Origin: Roseovarius salinarum | Lineage (GTDB): Bacteria > Pseudomonadota > Alphaproteobacteria > Rhodobacterales > Rhodobacteraceae | Assembly (NCBI RefSeq): GCF_002834145.1 | Contig: NZ_PHNT01000004.1 | Span: 1 to 64,000, forward strand | DNA: 64,000 nucleotides | Reading direction: 5' to 3' | Shown: piece by piece, positions 52,593 through 64,000 of the stretch | Position numbering within the stretch: position 1 is the stretch's first letter | Layout of the letters: each line of letters starts with the position of its first letter | The notes under the pieces: model-generated | The model's input: only the letters and a program-made list of their open reading frames with translations | The model's database searches: none | What the model was told of the DNA's origin: nothing | Program-made: the position numbers and the translations under genes

Positions 52593-53711
52593 ATGAAATT
52601 CAGCATCGAACGCGGCACGCTGCTCAAGGCCGTGTCCCAGGCGCAATCGGTGGTCGAGCGGCGCAACACGATCCCGATCCTTGCCAACGTGCTGATCGAG
52701 GCCGAGGGCGACGGGGTGCATTTCCGGGCGACGGACCTCGATGTCGAGGTGGTGGACAAGGCCGCGGCACAGGTCGAGCGTGCCGGCGCCACCACGGTGC
52801 CGGCGGTGACCTTGCACGAAATCGTGCGCAAGCTGCCCGATGGCGCGCTCGTCACACTGGCCGACGACGGGGCGTCGGGGCGGCTGACGGTTTCCGCCGG
52901 GCGTTCGAACTTCCAGCTCGCCACGTTGCCGAAGGAGGACTTCCCGGTGATGGCCTCCTCGGAATACGCCAGCAACTTCAGCGCGCCGGCGCCCGTGCTG
53001 CGGCGGCTGTTCGACAAGTCGAAGTTCGCGATCTCGACCGAGGAGACGCGCTATTACCTCAACGGTGTCTACATGCACGTCGCCGAGGCCGAGGGCGGCA
53101 AGGTCCTGCGCTGCGTGGCCACCGACGGCCACCGCTTGGCGCGGATCGACGCCGACCTGCCCGAGGGCGCGGGCGAGATGCCCGGCGTGATCGTGCCCCG
53201 CAAGACGGTGGGCGAGTTGCGCAAGCTGCTGGAAGACGACGAGATGCAGATCGCCGTTTCGGTAAGCGATACGAAGGTGCGCTTCGCCACGCCCGACATC
53301 ACGCTGACCTCGAAGGTGATCGACGGCACGTTCCCCGATTACAGCCGCGTGATCCCGCAGGGCAACACGAAGCGCATGGAGGTGGACGCCAGCGAATTCG
53401 CATCCGCCGTCGACCGGGTCGCCACGGTCAGCTCGGAACGGTCGCGCGCGGTTAAGCTGTCCCTTGACGAGGACCGGCTGGTCCTGTCGGTCAACGCGCC
53501 CGACAGCGGCGCCGCCGAAGAGGAGCTGGCCGTCGCCTATGGCGACGAGAAGCTCGAGATCGGGTTCAATGCCAAGTACCTTCTGGAGATCGCCAGCCAG
53601 GTGGACCGCGAGAACGCGGTGTTCCTGTTCAACTCCTCGGGGGATCCCACGCTGATGCGCGAAGGCAACGACACGACGGCCGTTTACGTCGTGATGCCCA
53701 TGCGGGTGTGA
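52593..53711 (+). CDS. dnaN: DNA polymerase III sliding clamp (beta subunit)
   Basis: DnaN is the ring clamp that keeps Pol III on DNA. The 372-residue protein begins MKFSIERGTLLKAVSQAQSV and has three clamp repeats, with ATDGHRLARIDADLPEGA in the middle and the C-terminal TAVYVVMPMRV typical of the family. Start at 52593 has AGGAG nearby. It follows dnaA after 136 bases. Confidence 0.97.
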   Translation: MKFSIERGTLLKAVSQAQSVVERRNTIPILANVLIEAEGDGVHFRATDLDVEVVDKAAAQVERAGATTVPAVTLHEIVRKLPDGALVTLADDGASGRLTVSAGRSNFQLATLPKEDFPVMASSEYASNFSAPAPVLRRLFDKSKFAISTEETRYYLNGVYMHVAEAEGGKVLRCVATDGHRLARIDADLPEGAGEMPGVIVPRKTVGELRKLLEDDEMQIAVSVSDTKVRFATPDITLTSKVIDGTFPDYSRVIPQGNTKRMEVDASEFASAVDRVATVSSERSRAVKLSLDEDRLVLSVNAPDSGAAEEELAVAYGDEKLEIGFNAKYLLEIASQVDRENAVFLFNSSGDPTLMREGNDTTAVYVVMPMRV

Positions 53712-53779
53712 AGACCCGCGAAACCGGTTTCGCCGGCCGTCTTAGGCGAGAGTATTTCCGGCAAGATGAAGGGTGGTGA

Positions 53780-54885
53780 ATGTCCGGCCTCCACCTGTCC
53801 GCGCTGAGCCTGTCGCATTTCCGCTCGCACCGGGCGGCACGGCTTGAGCCGGATGCGCGGCCCGTGGCGATCTTCGGGCCGAACGGCGCGGGAAAGACGA
53901 ATATCCTCGAGGCCGTTTCGCTGTTCTCGCCGGGCCGGGGCCTGCGGCGCGCCGCGGCCGGGGACATGGCGCGACGCCCGGATGCGCCGGGCTGGAAGGT
54001 CGGGGGCATACTGCACGCGCCCGACCGCAGCCACGAGTTGGAAATCCGGTCCGAGGGTGGGGCGCCGCGGCAGGTGGCCATCGACGGCAAGCCGGCCGCG
54101 CAGGTGGCGCTGGGCCGTATCGCGCGGGTGTTGTGGCTGATCCCGTCGATGGACAGGCTCTGGATCGAGGGCGCCGAGGGGCGACGCAGGTTCCTCGACC
54201 GGATGACGCTGAGTTTCCACCCCGGACATGCCGAGGCGACGCTGACCTACGAAAAGGCGATGCGCGAACGCAACCGTCTGTTGCGCGAAGAGGTGCGCGA
54301 CGCGCACTGGTACACGGCGCTGGAGGCGCAGATGGGCCGTGCCGGCGCGGAAATCCAGGCCAACCGGCGGTCCGCGCTGGCCCGCCTCGCGGCCGCCGCA
54401 CGGGACGCGGAAACCGCCTTTCCGGCGGCCGAGCTTGACCTCGCGGCGGCCGACGGGCCGGCCCCGCACTCCGAGCCGGAGTTGGCAGGGGCCCTTTCCG
54501 AAAGCCGGTTCCGCGACATGGCCGCCGGCCGCACTCTGGTCGGGCCGCACCGGGCGGACCTGCACGCCGCCTATGCCGCCAAGGGCCTGCCGGCGCGCGA
54601 CTGTTCCACCGGGGAGCAGAAGGCGCTGCTGGTGTCGCTGATCCTGGCCAACGCGCGCGCGCTGGCGCAGGATTTCGGCGCCCCGCCGATCGTGCTGCTG
54701 GACGAGGTGGCGGCGCATCTCGACGCGGATCGTCGCGCCGCGCTATACGATGAGGTCTGCGCGCTGGGCGCGCAGGCGTGGATGACCGCGACCGGGCCGG
54801 AGCTGTTCGCGGAGCTGGGTGACCGGGCCCAGCATCTGCATGTGACTGAAACCAACGGCGAAAGCCGCATCGAGGAGGTGGACCC

Positions 54886-54889
<4 letters not shown>
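53780..54889 (+). CDS. recF: DNA replication and repair protein RecF
   Basis: RecF is an SMC-like ATPase that helps load RecA at gaps. The 369-residue protein has Walker A GPNGAGKT (residues 33-40), the RRRFLDRMTLSFHPGHAEA segment, ABC signature-like CSTGEQKALLVSLILANA and Walker B PIVLLDEVAAHLD. It sits after dnaN as usual. Its stop overlaps the VOC gene start (ATGA). Confidence 0.96.
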
Positions 54890-58453
<3,564 letters not shown>

Positions 58454-58894
58454 AGTGCTATACGGCGGCCTGACAAAAACGGCGCCCCCGAAGGCATAGT
58501 AATGCCGTTGCGGCTTGTATGGTGGCGCCCGTGTATCCATGGCTGCTGTGCAACTCCATGAAACACGAGAACGTGCCGCGCCTGCCGGAGGCGCGCCACG
58601 ACAGAGGCTAATGACCGGTGCTTCGGGCAAATTTCCAGGCCCGGGGGTTCAGGGGGCGTGGTGATCGAGACATGCCCTGGCTACCACGTGCGAAAAAATT
58701 TGCTTGGAGATCACGAAAAATGCCATCACGCCGAGGCCGCTAACCATCTGAAAGACCGAGTGACCTGACGAAAAAAATACGCGCTTGCCTGGAGCGCGGC
58801 GCCTTCCTGTCCCCGCGCCTTCAGCACGTTTGGTTGCCCGCGCTGTTCCTCTTGCTGGTGATCACGCACGTCGCCCGGCCCTGACATCCCGGGG
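58454..58894. other. 441-base gap after gyrB with no convincing gene
   Basis: No gene with a start, ribosome site and family pattern was found. A frame of about 40 codons (about 58761-58880) encodes LERGAFLSPRLQHVWLPALF and reads like a membrane helix, but has no ATG, GTG or TTG start. It may be the eroded 5' part of the small membrane protein that follows. No clear terminator was seen after gyrB. Confidence 0.45.
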
Positions 58895-59185
58895 ATGAGC
58901 GCCGGGGCCACATTCGCACTGGTCGGCACGGCTGTGCTTGTCGGCGGCCCGATCCACGAGATCGGTGCCGGCCTCGCGGTCGCGGGCGGTCCCGGAGTTC
59001 TGGGCGTGTTGCTTCGGCTGGGGCGACGCCAAGCTTTTGCCCTGTCGTTCATTGCCCTGATAGGGATTGCGCCGGGGGCGCTTCTGGATGCGCTGGTCAA
59101 GTTCGTGCTGGCCGCCGTGTCTTTCGCGTCCGTCCGGGGTGGCAGCTATCTCATCCTGCTTCTGGCGCGCCGGCGTGTGCTTTGA
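58895..59185 (+). CDS. Hypothetical small membrane protein
   Basis: A 96-residue frame with about three hydrophobic segments (about residues 4-19, 22-40 and 49-88) and a basic end. It is not recognised as any family. The ribosome site is poor (CCGGGG before the ATG). A hydrophobic frame of about 40 codons ends just upstream in another register. It could be a real small membrane protein, a remnant, or chance. Confidence 0.35.
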   Translation: MSAGATFALVGTAVLVGGPIHEIGAGLAVAGGPGVLGVLLRLGRRQAFALSFIALIGIAPGALLDALVKFVLAAVSFASVRGGSYLILLLARRRVL

Positions 59186-59263
59186 GCCTGCGATGTGGCC
59201 CGGTCCGATGCGCGGCCGCCGTAGCCGTAATGGGCCAGCGCCGGGCCGAGACGCGCCGGTCGC

Positions 59264-59629
59264 TCAGTGTTCGTGGGCAGGCCCCTCGAACAGGATCATC
59301 TCGACGCGTTCCGAGCCATCGACGCAGGCGTCATGACCGGGCGGAATCTCGAAGAAATCGCCGGTCTCGATCAGCGTTTCGGCGCCGGTTTCAACCATGC
59401 GCACCATCAGCCGGCCGGCGATGCAATAGCCCGTGTGGCGCATGGGGCATGAATCGGGCGAGCCGAGCAGCGGCTTTTCATCGTTCTCCCAGGTCCATCC
59501 GGGCTCGAAAACCGCGTACATGCCGGCGGTGCCGTCCCGCATCCTGACGATGTTGATGCCGCCCATTTCCTGCATGTCGAGCGCCTCGTCGGGGCGTTCG
59601 AACCGTCTTGTCTCGATCGTGTTGTCCAT
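59264..59629 (-). CDS. Cupin domain-containing protein
   Basis: This 121-residue protein is a single cupin barrel with MRHTGYCIAGRLMVRMVETG and the second motif IETGDFFEIPPGHDACVDGS, which keep His and Glu positions likely to bind metal. Substrate and reaction are unknown. It is third in a minus-strand run behind the broken tautomerase and the globin gene, and may share their control. Confidence 0.85.
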   Translation of the reverse strand: MDNTIETRRFERPDEALDMQEMGGINIVRMRDGTAGMYAVFEPGWTWENDEKPLLGSPDSCPMRHTGYCIAGRLMVRMVETGAETLIETGDFFEIPPGHDACVDGSERVEMILFEGPAHEH

Positions 59630-59676
59630 GGCTTCTCAGCCTTCTTCTGCCTGCTGGCGGGGCCCGGCCCCTTCTC

Positions 59677-60078
59677 CTAAACGTGAAGGATTTCGGATTT
59701 CAGCGGATAGAGGATTGCCAGAACCTCGTTCCGCGTCTCTTGGTCATGGCCCAGCCCCTCCATCGTGGCGAGTGTATCGTCGATTGCGGCCATGTATTCC
59801 GCCGCGTCGATGTTCATGCCGCGATGCGTCTGCGTCATGCTGCGCCCGCCATAGGTGCCGGGCCCACCCGTGTGCACGGCGAAGAACGTGCAGATGTGCT
59901 GCTTGATTTCCTCCACGTGCTCGGGGTCATCGATATACGGCTGGAACCGTGCCCGGATGACCGGGTTCTGCAGATGTGCGTCTACCATCCCGTCGACGAT
60001 CCGCCTGATCCCGGCGGACGCGCCCAGGCGTTCATAGAGTGAAACCGCGCTCAGCTGTTCGGCCGTTGATGTCGTCAA
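59677..60078 (-). CDS. Group 1 truncated haemoglobin
   Basis: A 133-residue 2-on-2 globin. It has SLYERLGASAGIRRIVDGMV, the helix leading to FFAVHTGGPGTYGGRSM, and TQTHRGMNIDAAEYMAAIDD, where the His of THRGM is the likely proximal haem ligand. Such globins bind O2 or NO. The start is read as TTG at 60078 because AAGGAG lies six bases upstream and no ATG fits. It follows the tautomerase pseudogene and precedes the cupin gene. Confidence 0.88.
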   Translation of the reverse strand: MTTSTAEQLSAVSLYERLGASAGIRRIVDGMVDAHLQNPVIRARFQPYIDDPEHVEEIKQHICTFFAVHTGGPGTYGGRSMTQTHRGMNIDAAEYMAAIDDTLATMEGLGHDQETRNEVLAILYPLKSEILHV

Positions 60079-60146
60079 GGTGTGCTCCTTCCCGGTTCGG
60101 TTGGATGGATCTGCGCGGCCCGGCGTCGACGGGCCGCGTGCGGGGA

Positions 60147-60368
60147 TTACGCGGGCTGTGCCCTCGCTTTCTTGACGTCGGCGGCGGTCATTGGCTTGCC
60201 GCCGATCCCCCAGGCCCCGCTCGCGATCTCCTGGACGCGGACCTAGGTCACGTTGCGCATGGCCTCGCCCTCGATGCGGACCATCGTCTCCGTGACCTCC
60301 TCGATCATGCGTCGCTTCTCGTCGGCGCCGAAAACGCCATCGATCAGTTGAATGTCCACAAGTGGCAT
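60147..60368 (-). pseudogene. 4-oxalocrotonate tautomerase-family gene with an in-frame amber stop
   Basis: From ATG 60368 the frame reads MPLVDIQLIDGVFGADEKRR with the catalytic Pro after Met1, through EGEAMRNVT, then a TAG at 60243-60245, then VRVQEIASGAWGIGGKPMTA to a TAA at 60147-60149. Family members have Trp at the TAG position (VTWVRVxE), so one change TGG to TAG explains it. The truncated product has 41 of 73 residues. It is divergent from the HxlR regulator and upstream of the globin and cupin genes. Confidence 0.9.
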
Positions 60369-60552
60369 GGCTGGCTCCCCTGGCTCGGTGTTGCGTCGGT
60401 CGCAAACGATGCGACCCGGTACAGGCAGACTGCACTTGCCGGGCGCGGCTCGGCCAGTTCACGAACTGAACCCCGGCTGATACAGACTCTGAACTGGCCG
60501 GCGCGCATGCCGCCTTGGTAGGCTCGCGGAACGCCGAGGGAGGGCGCCCAGG

Positions 60553-61251
60553 ATGACGAACGCGAGTTACCAACAGTTCTGCCCTGTCGCGATGGCGGCG
60601 GAAGTCCTTTGCACGCGGTGGACGATGGTCTTGCTGCGAGAGCTTGTCGCCGGCTCCACCCGCTTCAACGAATTGCGCCGCGGCGTGCCGCGCATGTCGC
60701 CGGCCCTGCTGTCGAAACGCCTCCGCGAACTCGAGGCGGCCGGGATCGTCGTGCGCGAACCGTTGCCGCAGACGCAGGATTTCGACGCCTACCGGCTGAC
60801 GCAGGCCGGCCGGGATCTGCAGCCGGTCATCGAGGCCATTGGCATGTGGGGGCAAAAATGGGTGGAGGCCGAACCGACGCTCGAAAACCTCGATCCCGAG
60901 TTGCTTATGTGGGACATGCGGCGCAACCTCGACACGGACCCGGTTCCCGCCAGGCAGACCGTTTTCGAATTCATCTATCCCGAATTGCCGCCGTCACAGC
61001 GCAACTGGTGGCTTATCGTGGAACCTGACCGAACGGTGGATCTGTGCCATGTCGATCCGGGGTTCGATGTCGATCTTTTCATCAACTCGGATCTCAGGAC
61101 GATGACAGAGATCTGGCTGGGGCTCAGGACGGTCGCGCGCGCCGTGGACGACGGATCGGTTTCGATGGTGGGGCATACCGAGCTTGCCGACACCATGCAG
61201 TCATGGCTTGGCCTCAGCCCGTTCGCGCAGCAGAAGAAACTGGCCGTGTGA
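60553..61251 (+). CDS. HxlR-family transcriptional regulator
   Basis: The 232-residue protein has an HxlR winged-helix domain (about residues 1-100) with CPVAMAAEVLCTRWTMVLLR, GSTRFNELRRGVPRMSPALL and DAYRLTQAGRDLQPVIEAIG, followed by an extra C-terminal domain of about 120 residues that may be SCP2-like. HxlR proteins often answer to aldehydes or oxidative signals, and Cys10 near the N-terminus fits that. It is divergent from the tautomerase pseudogene and may control that run. Confidence 0.9.
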   Translation: MTNASYQQFCPVAMAAEVLCTRWTMVLLRELVAGSTRFNELRRGVPRMSPALLSKRLRELEAAGIVVREPLPQTQDFDAYRLTQAGRDLQPVIEAIGMWGQKWVEAEPTLENLDPELLMWDMRRNLDTDPVPARQTVFEFIYPELPPSQRNWWLIVEPDRTVDLCHVDPGFDVDLFINSDLRTMTEIWLGLRTVARAVDDGSVSMVGHTELADTMQSWLGLSPFAQQKKLAV

Positions 61252-61327
61252 TCCCGCGGGCGGGAAACGCCGCGATGCGTGAAACCCGGGGATGCCCGCC
61301 AAAACGCGCATCGCCCGTCACGACGTG

Positions 61328-62242
61328 TCAGGCGGTGCGCATGGCATCTCGGCTTTGTGTCAGAAGCGCAGCAAGATCCCGGAACAGCCCCGCGCGCGCC
61401 GATGTCTTGCGCCACGCCATGACAACGTGGCGCGGACAGGCGTCCGCCAGCGGGGCCAGGCGAAGCTGGCTGCCGCGCGCCGCGCCGGCGTCGATCGATA
61501 GGTCCGGCAGAAGCGTGATGCCCAGCCCCTCGGATACCATGGCGATCAGCGTGGACAGGCTGGTGGCCGAAAAGCTTTCGTCGGGCCGGATGTCGGCGCC
61601 GGGATAGGCCGACAGGGCATGCCGTTGCAGGCAGTGACCCTTTTCCAGCAGCATCAGCCGTTTGCCCGTCAGCACCTCGCCGGTCACTGCGCCGTCGGGC
61701 ACCTCTGCCTGTGAGGGTGGCGCGGCAAGATGATAGCCGTCATCGAACATGAAGGCCGTTTCCAGGTTGCCGATCTCGAAGGGCTGCGCGATCACCACGG
61801 CGTCAAGGCGGCCGCCATGCAGCCCGTCCAGCAGCGACTCGGTCATTTCCTCGCGCAGGAACAGCCGCAGGTTCGGAAAGGCGTCGCGGATCCGCGGCAA
61901 AGCGCGCGGCAGCAGGAAGGGGCCTATGGTGGGTATCGCGCCCAGCGTCAGGTCGCCGGCATGCGGCTTGCTCTGTTCGGCGGCGAGCGTTTCGATGTCC
62001 TGCGCGCCGATCAGCAGGCGGCGGCCGCGCTCGGCGATCTCCCGGCCCACCGGTGTCATGATGACACTGCGCCGCGTGCGTTCGGCCAGCTGCACGCCGA
62101 GTGTGCCCTCGAGTTCACGCAGGCCCGCCGACAGCGTGGGCTGGGTGACATTGCAGGCTTCCGCGGCGCGCGAAAAGTTCAACTCGTCCGACAGCGCCAC
62201 GAGGAAACCGATCTGGCGCAGGCTGATACCCGGCATGGACAT
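61328..62242 (-). CDS. oxyR: OxyR-like hydrogen peroxide-sensing LysR-type regulator
   Basis: A 304-residue LysR-type regulator with the N-terminal helix-turn-helix (FSRAAEACNVTQPTLSAGLR, about residues 23-42) and an effector domain. LLEKGHCLQRHALSAYPGAD contains the peroxidatic Cys204 in the GHC motif of OxyR. The resolving Cys expected nine residues later (Cys208 in E. coli) is Tyr213 here. Start could be ATG 62242 or 62236. It is divergent from a 1-Cys peroxiredoxin, and an OxyR-like half-site pair covers its own start. Confidence 0.9.
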   Translation of the reverse strand: MSMPGISLRQIGFLVALSDELNFSRAAEACNVTQPTLSAGLRELEGTLGVQLAERTRRSVIMTPVGREIAERGRRLLIGAQDIETLAAEQSKPHAGDLTLGAIPTIGPFLLPRALPRIRDAFPNLRLFLREEMTESLLDGLHGGRLDAVVIAQPFEIGNLETAFMFDDGYHLAAPPSQAEVPDGAVTGEVLTGKRLMLLEKGHCLQRHALSAYPGADIRPDESFSATSLSTLIAMVSEGLGITLLPDLSIDAGAARGSQLRLAPLADACPRHVVMAWRKTSARAGLFRDLAALLTQSRDAMRTA

Positions 62243-62255
62243 AGGAATTTCCTAT
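62241..62255. promoter_or_regulatory. OxyR-type half-site pair ATAG-N7-CTAT
   Basis: ATAG (62241-62244) and CTAT (62252-62255) with a seven-base spacer match one half of the OxyR operator spacing ATAG-N7-CTAT-N7-ATAG-N7-CTAT. The second half was not found at the expected distance. It covers the oxyR start and lies 85 bases before the peroxiredoxin gene, so it may serve both. Confidence 0.5.
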
Positions 62256-62339
62256 CACTGTAAGTCTTTTAATTCATTTCAAATATAACAACGGGTCGCC
62301 TATGTCTACGGCATCGCAAGAAACCGGATGGAGAACGAC

Positions 62340-62987
62340 ATGACCGAGACGAACCAGAGCCCCGCCATGCCGCGGCTGAACGAACCCGCCCCGGCCTTCG
62401 ACGCCCCGACCACCGACGGCCGCAAGACGCTCGAGGATTACAAGGGCAAGTGGCTGATCCTGTTCTCGCACCCGGCGGACTTCACGCCCGTGTGCACGAC
62501 CGAGTTCATCGGCTTCGCCCGGAAGCAGGACGAGTTCAGCGCGCTGGGCGCCGAGCTGCTGGGCCTGTCGATCGACAGCCACTACAGCCACATCGCCTGG
62601 ATGCTGAACATCAAGGAGAAGTTCGGCGTCGAGATCACCTTCCCGATCATCGCCGATCTCAACATGAAGGTGGCACAGGCCTACGGCATGATCCAGCCGG
62701 GCGCCTCCGACACGGCGGCCGTGCGCGCGACCTTCATCATCGACCCCGAGGGCGTGCTGCGCGCCATGGTCTACTACCCGATGAACGCGGGCCGGTCCGT
62801 GGACGAGATCCATCGCCTGCTCGTGGCGCTGCAGACGGCCGACGCCAACCAGTGTGCGATGCCCGAGAACTGGAAACCGGGCGACGCGGTGATCGTGCCG
62901 CCGCCGGCCACCGCCGAAGGCGCCGAGACGCGCGCCGCCGAAGGTTACGACACGGTGGACTGGTACTTTTCCACCCGCCAACTGTAA
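62340..62987 (+). CDS. 1-Cys peroxiredoxin (Prx6 type)
   Basis: The 215-residue protein reduces peroxides. It has FSHPADFTPVCTTEFIGFAR with the peroxidatic Cys52, WMLNIKEKFGVEITFPIIAD and a C-terminal dimer part with WKPGDAVIVPP, typical of the Prx6 group. ATG 62340 has GGAGAA upstream; ATG 62328 is also in frame. It is divergent from oxyR and 71 bases before the metallohydrolase gene, likely one operon. Confidence 0.95.
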   Translation: MTETNQSPAMPRLNEPAPAFDAPTTDGRKTLEDYKGKWLILFSHPADFTPVCTTEFIGFARKQDEFSALGAELLGLSIDSHYSHIAWMLNIKEKFGVEITFPIIADLNMKVAQAYGMIQPGASDTAAVRATFIIDPEGVLRAMVYYPMNAGRSVDEIHRLLVALQTADANQCAMPENWKPGDAVIVPPPATAEGAETRAAEGYDTVDWYFSTRQL

Positions 62988-63058
62988 GCCACGCCCCCGC
63001 CCACGCAAGACACCCCGGCGCGTTGCGGCGCGCCGGGGCCACAGGAAAGGCCCCCGAG

Positions 63059-63937
63059 ATGACCCATCACCCCATCGTCAAACCCTTCTGGGACCAGCCG
63101 ACAGGCAGCTGGCAGTACGTGTTCCACGACCCCGCGACCATGAAGGGCGCCATCGTGGACCCGGTGCTGAACTTCGACGCGCAGGCCGGCGCCACCGCCA
63201 CGACCAGCGCGCAGGAAATCCTCGACCACGTGAACGACAGCGGGATCGAGATCACCTGGATCCTCGACACCCATCCGCACGCCGATCATTTCTCGGCCGC
63301 GCCGTGGCTGAAGGCGCAACTCGGCGCGCCGACCGCGATCGGCGAACGCGTCACCGAGGTGCAGGCGCTGTGGAAGGAGATCTACAACCTGCCGGATGAT
63401 TTCCCGACCGACGGGTCGCAGTGGGACAGGTTGTTTGCCGACGGCGACGAGTTCATGGTGGGCGAGATCCCGGTGCGCGTGATCTTCTCGCCGGGCCACA
63501 CGCTGGCCTCGGTCACCTATGTCGCGGGCGATGCCGCCTTCGTGCACGACACGCTGATGATGCCCGATTCCGGCACCAGCCGGGCGGATTTTCCCGGCGG
63601 CAGTTCCAGGGCGCTCTACGACTCGATCCAGCGCATCCTCGCGCTGCCCGACGAGACACGCGTCTTCGTGGGCCACGACTACGCCCCCGAGGGGCGCGCG
63701 GCGGCCTGCGAGGCGACGGTCGCCGAGCACAAGGCCGATAACGTCCACCTCAGGGATGCGCCCTCGGAGGCCGAGTACCGCGCCGTGCGCGATGCGCGGG
63801 ACGCGACCCTGCCGCTTCCCAGGCTCATAATGGCGGCGTTGCAGGTCAACATCCGCGGCGGCCGGCTGCCGGAGCCCGAGGACAACGGCCGGGCATTTCT
63901 GAAGATCCCGCTCGACCGGTTCGAGGCGCGGACGTGA
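63059..63937 (+). CDS. MBL-fold metallo-hydrolase, persulfide dioxygenase-like
   Basis: The 292-residue protein has the metal-binding THPHADH motif (His72, His74, Asp76, His77), then His147 in FSPGHTLAS, Asp164 in FVHDTLMMPD and His206 in FVGHDYAP, a full set for a binuclear or mononuclear metal site. ETHE1-type persulfide dioxygenases and related hydrolases share this layout; the exact substrate is open. It lies behind the peroxiredoxin gene, which suggests a role in reactive sulfur or peroxide defence. No DUF442 domain is present. The stop is 63 bases before the window end. Confidence 0.9.
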   Translation: MTHHPIVKPFWDQPTGSWQYVFHDPATMKGAIVDPVLNFDAQAGATATTSAQEILDHVNDSGIEITWILDTHPHADHFSAAPWLKAQLGAPTAIGERVTEVQALWKEIYNLPDDFPTDGSQWDRLFADGDEFMVGEIPVRVIFSPGHTLASVTYVAGDAAFVHDTLMMPDSGTSRADFPGGSSRALYDSIQRILALPDETRVFVGHDYAPEGRAAACEATVAEHKADNVHLRDAPSEAEYRAVRDARDATLPLPRLIMAALQVNIRGGRLPEPEDNGRAFLKIPLDRFEART

Positions 63938-64000
63938 GCGCCCGCACGCCGGTGCGCAGCGACATGGGCGCGCGCCGGCGTTTCGGGCGTTGACGCGCCG

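Noticed and set aside
50783-53017. 744-codon frame on the minus strand opposite dnaA and dnaN
   Set aside because: Spans two well-identified genes and their gap in antisense; no family pattern.
63935-63994. Short frame starting with GTG at the end of the hydrolase gene
   Set aside because: Only about 19 codons before a stop and no family pattern; it is likely chance overlap.

Overview
The window is GC-rich chromosomal DNA that looks like an alphaproteobacterium of the Rhodobacterales (Roseobacter/Rhodobacter relatives). The evidence is the flaF-flbT pair next to a single short flagellin gene, a flagellar gene order typical of that group, CtrA-like TTAA-N7-TTAA elements in front of flagellar operons, a Mic60-like gene beside a HemY-like gene, and a dnaA-dnaN-recF-gyrB block. 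No species can be named from the sequence alone. No insertion sequence, prophage or CRISPR array was seen, so nearly everything here is core chromosome.

Layout. 1-7.1 kb: the 3' end of ahcY, a gap with a promoter-like element, a tandem repeat and a hairpin (possible small RNA), an EVE-domain gene, gpsA-tsaD, then divergently hemD, a Mic60-like gene and a HemY-like gene, followed by tRNA-Thr(CGT). 7.3-10.7 kb: a TPP riboswitch driving thiY-tenA-thiZ-thiX, a thiamine-precursor uptake and salvage operon with overlapping genes. 10.8-42.5 kb: an almost continuous flagellar supercluster of about 35 genes covering the motor (motA, motB, MotE-like, a candidate MotC-like protein), MS ring and export (fliF, fliH, fliI, fliP, fliQ, fliR, flhA, flhB), rod, hook and rings (flgA-L), flagellin and its regulators (fliC, flaF, flbT), chaperone-like proteins, two fliL paralogues and a lytic transglycosylase. 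fliG and fliM were not found inside it.

42.8-45.9 kb: a small exported Thr-tailed protein faces yjbF and yjbH homologues across a strong bidirectional terminator; together they resemble the enterobacterial yjbEFGH/gfcABCD exopolysaccharide set. 46-50.1 kb: ubiE-ubiB, divergent mutM and an enoyl-CoA hydratase. 50.2-58.5 kb: rpsT, dnaA, dnaN, recF, a VOC protein and a LysE exporter coupled to recF, and gyrB. 58.9-64 kb: a stress-related end with a cupin, a truncated globin and a broken tautomerase opposite an HxlR regulator, then OxyR divergent from a 1-Cys peroxiredoxin and a metallo-beta-lactamase-fold hydrolase.

The main oddities are a one-base frameshift in fliR (an otherwise intact export gate gene), an in-frame amber codon replacing an expected Trp in the tautomerase gene, an OxyR with Tyr where the resolving Cys normally lies, the repeat and hairpin element after ahcY, and repeated CtrA-like sites in flagellar promoters. 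I found no clearly unprecedented system. The least described parts are the post-ahcY RNA candidate, the small coiled-coil flagellar proteins, the MotE/MotC-like block and the Thr-tail/YjbF/YjbH set.
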